A stretch of DNA of 6,368 bases. It comes from Gemmatimonadales bacterium (lineage in GTDB: Bacteria; Gemmatimonadota; Gemmatimonadetes; Gemmatimonadales; GWC2-71-9). Under the pieces are notes generated by a model that ran no database searches, was not told the origin of the DNA, and was given only the letters and a program-made list of their open reading frames with translations. The stretch is from the NCBI GenBank assembly GCA_025924275.1, contig JAICEH010000123.1, forward strand, positions 1 to 6,368, in the 5' to 3' direction. Made by a program: the position numbers and the translations under genes. Each line of letters opens with the position of its first letter. Positions within the stretch are counted from its first letter, which is position 1. Shown in pieces: positions 1 through 4,567 of the stretch.

Positions 1-195
1 ACAGCCGAACTCGCAGCCGACGTAGGGGTTCACCGACCAGAAGCCCATGCCGGTGCTGGCCGGCGAGTTGAGCACCGAGCGGACCGGCAGCCCCACGAAT
101 TCGACCACCGGATCGGAGGCTCGGCCGCGGACGCCGAGTTCCGCCCAGCCCTCGACGATGGGGAGGGCGAGTTGGGTCACCCCGACCCCGGGCAC
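1..195 (-). CDS. SplB-like radical SAM protein, N-terminal part (runs off window)
   Basis: This is the start of a radical SAM enzyme; the rest lies left of base 1. The frame is open from an in-frame TGA near 250 to the window edge. It reads ...LPIVEGWAELGVRG, then LPVRSVLNSPASTGMGFW, then SVNPYVGCEFGC. The N-P-Y-x-G-C-x3-C block is the start of the CxxxCxxC [4Fe-4S] cluster site in the SplB / Rv2578c / PA0069 group, whose members also carry an 'RSVLN' stretch just before it. Two of the three cluster cysteines are visible (residues 61 and 65 from the GTG at 195); the third would be three residues further on. Starts are GTG at 195 or GTG at 180, neither with a clear Shine-Dalgarno site; an ATG about 45 codons in is too late because it would cut conserved sequence. 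Its start lies 13 bp after the zinc-ribbon stop, so co-transcription is likely. Substrate is unknown; spore photoproduct repair is only the founding member's reaction. Confidence 0.8.
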   Translation of the reverse strand, partial: MPGVGVTQLALPIVEGWAELGVRGRASDPVVEFVGLPVRSVLNSPASTGMGFWSVNPYVGCEFGC

Positions 196-208
196 GCGGA
201 AGGGCCGG

Positions 209-391
209 TCATCCGCACCGGCCCCAGCCGCACTGGAGGCAAGTCAGGCAGCCAGAGCTCCGGCTGAGCGGGCCGGCGCACTCGGGGCAGACCCGGATGT
301 GAATGTCCACCAACGGGTTGGACGGCCGTGGCAGGGGGCGCTCGCGGGGCGGCGGCTGGTACCTGGTGGGATGGAGCGGGGAGCTGGCCAT
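209..391 (-). CDS. Small Cys-rich zinc-ribbon protein (60 aa)
   Basis: A 60-residue protein has a Pro/Arg-rich first half (residues 9-27, likely disordered) and a compact Cys-rich end. The pattern is C35-P-E-C38, C48-L-T-C51, then C54-x4-C59. CxxC-x9-CxxC is a typical zinc ribbon. The spacing and wording (CPEC..., GCLTC, CGWGRC) resemble the C-terminal tail of B12-dependent class II ribonucleotide reductase (NrdJ), which ends in a CxxC/CxxC ribbon plus a CX4C redox pair. That comparison is from memory, not a search. The ATG at 391 has an AGG 5 nt upstream (397-399) and follows a promoter and operator. The frame is also open upstream inside the TonB receptor gene, but that is the antisense-like GC shadow. 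The gene precedes the radical SAM gene by 13 bp. It could be a standalone ribbon, a leftover reductase tail, or spurious; the ordered cysteines and the promoter favour a real gene. Confidence 0.55.
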   Translation of the reverse strand: MASSPLHPTRYQPPPRERPLPRPSNPLVDIHIRVCPECAGPLSRSSGCLTCLQCGWGRCG

Positions 392-394
392 GGA

Positions 395-455
395 GACCTG
401 CCTTCGGCAAGTGTTCGGTATTGTTACCGAAGATATGCCGAAACCAAGGCAGGTC
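395..455. repeat. 61-bp nested inverted repeat
   Basis: GACCTGCC (395-402) pairs with GGCAGGTC (448-455). TTCGGC (403-408) pairs with GCCGAA (437-442), and TTCGGTA (414-420) pairs with TACCGAA (425-431) around a TTGT loop. That gives 21 base pairs with a symmetric 5/5 internal loop and a 5-nt bulge. In leftward RNA the outer arm would contain the AGG ribosome-binding triplet of the zinc-ribbon gene, so a folded read-through transcript from the TonB receptor gene could hide that start. No T-run follows on either strand, so a simple intrinsic terminator is unlikely. The inner part is better explained as a DNA operator. Confidence 0.6.
403..442. promoter_or_regulatory. Four-half-site palindromic operator
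   Basis: Four 7-bp half-sites lie in a fixed 11-bp register: TTCGGCA (403-409), TTCGGTA (414-420), TACCGAA (425-431), TGCCGAA (436-442). Each is separated by exactly 4 bp. The first two point one way and the last two are their reverse complements, so the 40-bp block has one dyad at 422/423. Eleven base pairs is about one helical turn, so all half-sites face the same side, as for two cooperatively bound regulator dimers. The block covers the predicted -10 and start region of the leftward promoter for the zinc-ribbon/radical SAM genes, which suggests repression. The regulator is not identified and is not in the window. Confidence 0.65.
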
Positions 456-457
456 AA
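430..457 (-). promoter_or_regulatory. Sigma-70-like promoter for zinc-ribbon/radical SAM genes
   Basis: On the minus strand TTGACC (452-457, 5/6 to TTGACA) is followed after 16 bp by TATCTT (430-435, 4/6 to TATAAT). Predicted transcription starts near 423, giving a leader of about 32 nt before the ATG at 391. The region is locally AT-rich in otherwise very GC-rich DNA. The -10 element lies inside the operator half-site array. Prediction only. Confidence 0.45.
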
Positions 458-504
458 CCAAGGTGTGGATGGCCCTCGGTTGGCCTCCGGGCCGGCGGTC
501 TGTC

Positions 505-3096
505 CTAGAACCCGGCCCGCACCCGCGCCAGCAGCAGGCGCCCGATCACCGGCGCCCCCGGCATCGCCTGGTGCCCGCGGTCGAAGAGATCGGTCCCGCT
601 CAGCGTCAGGCTCGCCCCCGCCGACCAGGGGAGCGCGAGCCCGACGCTCGCGTCCACCAGACCGTAGCTCTCCACTTCGCCGGCGTACACGCCCGACCGG
701 GCCGGGAAGCCCGACTCTCCCCTCCCGCTGACCGAGGCCCACGCCCGGCTCCCGCGCCAGAGGACCCCGAGGGCCCCGCTGGTGCGCGGGGCGTTGAGCG
801 CCACGTCGGCGATGCCCGCCGCGCCCTCGAATTCGTCCTCGCTCACCCAGGAGAACCGGCCGGTCAGGGTGAGGCCGCGATCCAGCTCCAGCGCGAGGTC
901 GAAGTCAGCGCCCCAGAAATCGGCCTCGCCTCCCTGCCGCGGGATGAGGAGGATCGCCGTCGGGTCGGGCGACTCGACCGGCGAGACCGTCCCGAGCGGG
1001 AACTGTCCCACGTCGGCCGCGATCGCCGCGGCCGCGTCGGCCGGGAACCCGACCCCCTGCAGGTACGACGCGAGCGCAGCGGGGTCGAGGAAGGCGCTCG
1101 GCGTCTGCACCGAGAGCGCGCTCCCGACGTGGGAGATGGTCGAGTGGTAGAGGTCCACGGCGGCAGTCAGGCGCCGTCCGAGCTGGCCACGCCAGCCGGC
1201 CTCGAATGCGGTCGTGATCGAGCGCCGTGCGCGGGGCACGTCGCTGACCCGCGCGGGATCCACCGCCACGAAGGCTCCGGAGGCGGGGTCGAGCGCGGCA
1301 AGGAAGGTGGGCACCTGTGCCGCCGTCGGCGCCGGCACGCCGTCGAGGGCGCCGCTCGCGAGCGCCTGTACCACCTCCCAGTACTGCGTGCCTTCGGCCG
1401 GGACGTACTGGCCCGGCCCGCCGAGTTCCGCTGGCGTGAACGGAGAGCGCATGCAGAACCCGCCCACGCCGCCGCAGTCGCGCCGGAAGGTCCACGCGTG
1501 CGACGTCCCTTCGGCGCGGATCGGGTCGTACCCCAGTTCCGGCGGCAGTCCGCCCACGACCAGGTCGAGGAACAGGTCGTTGGCCACGGGAGTGCTCGAG
1601 GCGCGGTTGAAGGTGAGCCGGAAGGCGTGGGCCTCGGCGGGACGCCAGACGAGCCCGACCCGCGGCGCCGCCTCGAAGTCGTCGAGCCGGCTGTGATGGT
1701 CGCCGCGGAGCGCGGCCACCAGCTCGAGCGCCGGCGAGGCCGGGAGGACGCCCTGCACCCAGCCACCGGCCTGCCAGATGTCGTCGTCCTCCTCGTTGCG
1801 GCCGTGCACGGTGCCGCCGGTGCGCGGGATGATCCGCTGCACGTCCACGCCGTAGCGGAGTGCCAGCGGGCCGGCGTCGAGGCCGTGCTGGAGCTGGCCG
1901 GCCCAGGTGCGCGACTCCTCAACCACCGGCAGCCCGGTCCGCAGGAAGTAGGAATCGCCCGCGTCGTTGAAGTTGACGAAGGCGTTGGCGAAGAGCCGCC
2001 CGCGCTCCAGGCGGGCCTGGGCGTACCCGGTGCGCCAGCCGCGGAGCTGCACGCCGCCGGCCTCGGTGAGGTCCACCGCGCGCACCGCCTCCGCCACGCC
2101 GCCGGCCATCACCACGGTGGTTCCGGGGCCCGGCGCCCAGTCTGCCCGCAGGTCGGCGGTGGCCCGCTGGGTGAGCTCGGAATGGGGGAGCGAGTCGGCC
2201 GGGTCGGTGATCGGCCAGTTCTCCCCCGTGAGGTAGCTGCCCGAGAGCTTGACTCCAACCTCCTCCCCGAGCAGGGCGGCGTAGCGCACCGCGCCCTGCA
2301 GCACCGAGCGGGACCCGGCGGTGAACGACGCACTGCCCCCCGCGGCGTCGAGCGGCGAGCGGGTGATGAAGTGGACCACGCCCCGGTCGGCGTCCGGGCC
2401 GTAGAGCGCCGAGCCCGGGCCGCGCACCACCTCCACCCGGGCGAGGTCCTCGTCCGAGGGCGGCAGAAGGTAGGGGATGTTGAGCCGCAGCGCCGGCACT
2501 GACGCCAGGCGATGGTCGGTGAGCATCAGGAGCGAGGCGGAGTTGATGCTCCCGGGACCGCGGGCGGAGAAGCTTGCCTGCATCAGTCCCTTCTCGACCA
2601 CGGCGAGCCCGGGCACCGCCTCGAGCTGCCGCGCGGGCCCGCCGAGCGGGACCTCCCGGCCGAGCGCTTCGGCCCCCAGCACGGTGAGGGCGGTGGGGGC
2701 ATCGAGCGCCGACCCGGAGCCGCGCTCGGGGGTCACGACCTGGTCGGCCAGCCGGTGCACCCGGACCAGCCGCAGGCGCACCGGCCCGTTGACGGGCGGG
2801 GCCGAGGCGGGACGGTAACCGGGAAACACCGCCTCGAGCCGGGCGACGCCCGGCACCGCCGGCAGCAGGAAGGCTCCCCGGGGGCCGGCCGCGGCTCGCG
2901 CGAGGATCCCACCATCCGCCGCCCGGGCGCGCACTTCGGCGCCGACCAGGGGCAGGCCGGAAAGGGAGTCCGTGACCGTACCGGGGATCTGGGCCAGTGC
3001 GGCGCCCGGGCAGCCGGCCAGGGCGAGGAGCCAGGTGATGCGGATGAGGCGGCGCACGCGCACCGGGCCTGGAGAGGCTGTCGGGGGGGCGCTCAA
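505..3096 (-). CDS. TonB-dependent outer-membrane receptor
   Basis: An 863-residue outer-membrane importer. Order: signal peptide (about 1-35, basic VRVRRLIR, then WLLALAGCPGAALA, cut before Q36); a carboxypeptidase-regulatory-like beta domain (about 37-97, 'GTVTDSLSGLPLVGAEV'); a TonB-box-like ADQVVTPER (117-125); plug (about 128-250) ending RVEVVRGPGSALYGPDADRG then VVHFITRSP; then the beta-barrel to a terminal Phe ('LLLARVRAGF'), the usual Bam signal. Two long loops interrupt the barrel: about 511-625, with a C541-x6-C548 pair, and about 653-715. The start chosen is TTG at 3096, with GAGG (3104-3107) 7 nt upstream. GTG at 3063 (residue 12), with AGG 4 nt upstream, gives a cleaner 24-residue signal peptide and is a real alternative. 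It is the last gene of the greA operon, 63 bp after the two-TM gene. Substrate is unknown; siderophore, B12, metal and peptide are all possible. Confidence 0.96.
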   Translation of the reverse strand: MSAPPTASPGPVRVRRLIRITWLLALAGCPGAALAQIPGTVTDSLSGLPLVGAEVRARAADGGILARAAAGPRGAFLLPAVPGVARLEAVFPGYRPASAPPVNGPVRLRLVRVHRLADQVVTPERGSGSALDAPTALTVLGAEALGREVPLGGPARQLEAVPGLAVVEKGLMQASFSARGPGSINSASLLMLTDHRLASVPALRLNIPYLLPPSDEDLARVEVVRGPGSALYGPDADRGVVHFITRSPLDAAGGSASFTAGSRSVLQGAVRYAALLGEEVGVKLSGSYLTGENWPITDPADSLPHSELTQRATADLRADWAPGPGTTVVMAGGVAEAVRAVDLTEAGGVQLRGWRTGYAQARLERGRLFANAFVNFNDAGDSYFLRTGLPVVEESRTWAGQLQHGLDAGPLALRYGVDVQRIIPRTGGTVHGRNEEDDDIWQAGGWVQGVLPASPALELVAALRGDHHSRLDDFEAAPRVGLVWRPAEAHAFRLTFNRASSTPVANDLFLDLVVGGLPPELGYDPIRAEGTSHAWTFRRDCGGVGGFCMRSPFTPAELGGPGQYVPAEGTQYWEVVQALASGALDGVPAPTAAQVPTFLAALDPASGAFVAVDPARVSDVPRARRSITTAFEAGWRGQLGRRLTAAVDLYHSTISHVGSALSVQTPSAFLDPAALASYLQGVGFPADAAAAIAADVGQFPLGTVSPVESPDPTAILLIPRQGGEADFWGADFDLALELDRGLTLTGRFSWVSEDEFEGAAGIADVALNAPRTSGALGVLWRGSRAWASVSGRGESGFPARSGVYAGEVESYGLVDASVGLALPWSAGASLTLSGTDLFDRGHQAMPGAPVIGRLLLARVRAGF

Positions 3097-3159
3097 TGCT
3101 CCGCCTCGAGTGGGGCGGCGTCAACCTGCGGGATGTCGAGTGCGGTCCGACGGGTGGGG

Positions 3160-3543
3160 CTACGGCCTCGGCTGCCTTCCGTCCAGCAGCATCCGCGCGA
3201 CCTCGGCCTGGGTGCCGCGGGTGCCCGCGATGCGCTCGAGCGTGGCGTCGTCCTGCCGGCCGAGCAGGGCCGTGAGGGTGACGATCATCTCGCGCTTGCC
3301 GGCGAGCTCCCGGTCCGCCAGCGCCTGCTTCCGCGCCTGCCAGCCGAGCACCGCGGCGAGGGCGAGCGCCAGGGCCGCGAACCCGCCGGCGGCGAGCCCG
3401 ATGCCCCGGTCCACGTAGCCGCGCGCCCCGAGGGCGGCGACGCCGAGCATGGCCACCGCCACGCCGGCCGCGAGCCACATCTGCCGGCGGAGCGCCTGGC
3501 TCGCGTCGCTGAACGGGGAGGACTTCGGCAGCGGGAGGGTCAT
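3160..3543 (-). CDS. Two-TM small membrane protein of unknown function (127 aa)
   Basis: I do not recognise the family. The protein has a short polar N-terminus (1-20), two hydrophobic helices (about 22-41 and 47-68) joined by a tight RGYVDRG turn, then a charged amphipathic tail (69-127: KQALADRELAGKREMIVTL, LLGRQDDATLERIAGTRG, AEVARMLLDG). The positive-inside pattern (RR before TM1, RK after TM2) puts both ends in the cytoplasm. The start is ATG at 3543, 2 bp after the GroES-like stop, and there is no good Shine-Dalgarno site, so translational coupling is likely. The open frame continues upstream to 3717, but that part reads as proline/glycine-rich shadow of the GroES-like gene and is excluded. 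Its position between a co-chaperonin and an outer-membrane receptor does not reveal its job. Confidence 0.85.
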   Translation of the reverse strand: MTLPLPKSSPFSDASQALRRQMWLAAGVAVAMLGVAALGARGYVDRGIGLAAGGFAALALALAAVLGWQARKQALADRELAGKREMIVTLTALLGRQDDATLERIAGTRGTQAEVARMLLDGRQPRP

Positions 3544-3545
3544 CG

Positions 3546-3923
3546 TCAGACCGGGAGGTCGTCGCGGATGAGCACGAGGATGGCACCGTGCGGCACCACG
3601 AGATAGCGCTGCTCCTCGAAGGTGATCTCCACCGCCGCCTTCCGGAAGAAGATCGCGTGGTCGCCCACCCTGGCCTGGAGCGGCCGGGTGCGGCCCTCGC
3701 GGCGGGTTTCCTTCCACGGCTCCTCCGAGTCGCCCACCTCGGCCACCGGATCGCCCGGGCCGGTGGCCACGACCAGCCCGCCCTGCACCTGCTGGTTGTC
3801 CACCGCGGTGGCGGGCAGGTAGAGGCCGCCGCGCACCCGGTCGTCGCCGTCCTCCGGGGTGATGAGCACCCGGTCGCCGACGACGATGAGCTGCTTCCGC
3901 GGGAACTCCGGCGGGTCGGTCAT
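3546..3923 (-). CDS. GroES-like co-chaperonin (Cpn10 family)
   Basis: A 125-residue protein with the Cpn10 beta-barrel pattern: VVGDRVLITPE (14-24), glycine-rich GGLYLPATA (32-40) where GroES has its GroEL-binding mobile loop (GGIVL type), GGLVVATGPG (48-57), RVGDHAIFF (85-93), and terminal YLVVPHGAILVLI (107-119). GroES caps the GroEL ring in the cytoplasm. Family members are usually about 95-100 residues. The extra length is an N-terminal extension of about 10 residues and a charged insertion (about 61-82, EVGDSEEPWKETRREGRTR) in the area of the roof loop. No groEL follows; the neighbours are greA (12 bp upstream) and the two-TM gene (2 bp downstream). A perfect AGGAGG lies 7 nt before the ATG. 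It is probably a second, diverged groES rather than the housekeeping copy, so I give no gene symbol. Confidence 0.88.
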   Translation of the reverse strand: MTDPPEFPRKQLIVVGDRVLITPEDGDDRVRGGLYLPATAVDNQQVQGGLVVATGPGDPVAEVGDSEEPWKETRREGRTRPLQARVGDHAIFFRKAAVEITFEEQRYLVVPHGAILVLIRDDLPV

Positions 3924-3929
3924 CGGGGA

Positions 3930-3936
3930 CCCTCCT
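3930..3936 (-). promoter_or_regulatory. Strong ribosome-binding site of the GroES-like gene
   Basis: AGGAGGG on the minus strand sits 7 nt before the ATG at 3923 and overlaps the greA TGA stop (3936-3938). It is the only near-perfect Shine-Dalgarno site in this window. It fixes the start, and suggests the co-chaperonin may be translated more strongly than its neighbours. Confidence 0.8.
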
Positions 3937-4412
3937 CAGGCCTCCACGCGCCCGTGAACCGTCACCAGCTCGAGGATCCGGAGCTTCCGGGTGCCGTGCG
4001 GCAGCCGGAGGGCGACTTCCTCGCCGATCGACCGGTCCTTGAGGGCCTGCCCCAGCGGGGAGGCGAGCGAGATGTGGCCCGCGTCCACGTCCATCAGCTC
4101 GGCGAAGACCAGGCTGTAGGTGTCCTGGTCCCCGCTCTCCAGGTCGAGCACGGTGACGGTGGACCCGAGCCCCACCCGGTCCAGGGGTGCCTCGGCATTG
4201 GCGAGTTGCGTCAGCGAGTCGAGCCGCTGGTGCAGCTGGCCGAGCCGCGCCTGCACGAACTGCTGGCGCTCGAGCGCGGACTTGTACTCCGAGTTCTCCC
4301 GCAGGTCGCCCAGCTCGACCGCCTGGGCGATCGCCCGGGGGAGGGTGACGTTGAGCTCGTGGCTCAGCGCCTCGATCTCCTGGCCGAGCTTTTCGCGGAT
4401 TTCACTGATCAT
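3936..4412 (-). CDS. greA: Transcription elongation factor GreA
   Basis: A 158-residue Gre factor, the usual GreA length. It binds the RNA polymerase secondary channel and stimulates cleavage of backtracked RNA. The N-terminal coiled coil (1-75) carries the tip GDLRENSEYKSALERQ (35-50). D36 and E39 match the acidic pair (E. coli GreA D41/E44) that holds the catalytic Mg2+. The C-terminal FKBP-like domain (about 80-158) has ISLASPLGQALKDRSIGEEV (114-133) and the PHGTRKLRIL strand. The start is ATG at 4412 (MISEIREK). The frame stays open upstream to 4553, but that stretch is the promoter and leader and lacks Gre-family sequence. First gene of a leftward operon with the GroES-like gene, two-TM gene and TonB receptor. 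The GreA/GreB split is by length and tip sequence; function as a Gre factor is nearly certain, exact paralogue less so. Confidence 0.96.
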   Translation of the reverse strand: MISEIREKLGQEIEALSHELNVTLPRAIAQAVELGDLRENSEYKSALERQQFVQARLGQLHQRLDSLTQLANAEAPLDRVGLGSTVTVLDLESGDQDTYSLVFAELMDVDAGHISLASPLGQALKDRSIGEEVALRLPHGTRKLRILELVTVHGRVEA

Positions 4413-4429
4413 CGCCACCCCACACGCAG

Positions 4430-4464
4430 AAAAAAGAACCGCCCGGGTCCCCAAGGTCCCCGGG
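4430..4464 (-). terminator. Intrinsic terminator-like attenuator in the greA leader
   Basis: On the minus strand the leader forms CCCGGG (4459-4464) pairing with CCCGGG (4442-4447). Inside it are a tandem G-A/A-G mismatch, two more C-G pairs and a small TTG loop. Three bases later comes TTCTTTTTT (4438-4430). A GC-rich hairpin plus T-tract between promoter and start codon is the layout of an attenuator. E. coli greA is known to have a leader terminator that yields short GraL RNAs; similarity here is of layout only. Confidence 0.5.
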
Positions 4465-4482
4465 TAGCAGTTTGAAACGTTC

Positions 4483-4513
4483 AGCGCTTTCCTCCAATAT
4501 ACAGAAGCGCTTC
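4483..4513. promoter_or_regulatory. Paired AGCGCT palindromes flanking the greA -10
   Basis: AGCGCT occurs at 4483-4488 and again at 4506-4511, the second inside a perfect 10-bp palindrome GAAGCGCTTC (4504-4513). Both copies continue with TT and a pyrimidine run. Their centres are 23 bp apart and they bracket the TATATT element, so a bound dimer pair could control both greA and the divergent gene pair. Candidate operator only. Confidence 0.3.
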
Positions 4514-4524
4514 CGCCGCGGGAA
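4496..4524 (-). promoter_or_regulatory. Predicted greA operon promoter
   Basis: Minus-strand TATATT (4496-4501, 5/6 to TATAAT) has TTCCCG (4519-4524, only 3/6 to TTGACA) 17 bp upstream. Transcription would start near 4489, giving a leader of about 77 nt that includes the attenuator hairpin. This is the most AT-rich spot in the divergent region. The weak -35 suggests an activator or a non-housekeeping sigma factor. Confidence 0.4.
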
Positions 4525-4533
4525 CGGGACCGG

Positions 4534-4550
4534 TTGGCACGGCTTGGGCC
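4534..4550 (+). promoter_or_regulatory. Sigma-54-like promoter element before the dipeptidase gene
   Basis: TTGGCACG (4534-4541) is a perfect -24 element, and GC at 4548-4549 falls at the required GG-N10-GC spacing. The rest of the -12 element is poor (GGGCC instead of TTGCA). It would start RNA near 4561, just before the ATG at 4568. The same bases could serve as a -35 (TTGGCA, 5/6), but no matching -10 is present. An alternative plus-strand pair, TTGAAA (4472) with AATATA (4496), is also weak. Confidence 0.25.
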
Positions 4551-4567
4551 CACGCTCCTCGGACCGT

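Noticed and set aside
177..461. 94-codon minus-strand frame over the operator and zinc-ribbon gene
   Set aside because: It reads through the operator, lacks motifs, and competes with the Cys-ordered zinc-ribbon frame.
482..493. GGCC-TCCG-GGCC hairpin after the TonB receptor stop
   Set aside because: Only 4 bp and no T-run; too weak to call a terminator in GC-rich DNA.
328..2502. 724-codon open frame on the plus strand
   Set aside because: It lies opposite the TonB receptor gene. Its protein is Arg/Pro/Ala/Glu-rich with no domain, typical of an antisense frame in GC-rich DNA.
1919..3586. 555-codon minus-strand frame overlapping the receptor gene
   Set aside because: Same strand, other frame; Arg/Gly/Pro-rich shadow, while the receptor frame has clear domains.
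2512..3606. 364-codon plus-strand frame
   Set aside because: Antisense to the receptor, two-TM and GroES-like genes; low-complexity, no motif.
3588..4475. 295-codon plus-strand frame
   Set aside because: Antisense to the GroES-like gene and greA, both with strong family matches.
4491..4495. GGAGG on the minus strand upstream of greA, as a leader-peptide ribosome-binding site
   Set aside because: No ATG, GTG or TTG at usable spacing, and it lies upstream of the predicted transcription start.
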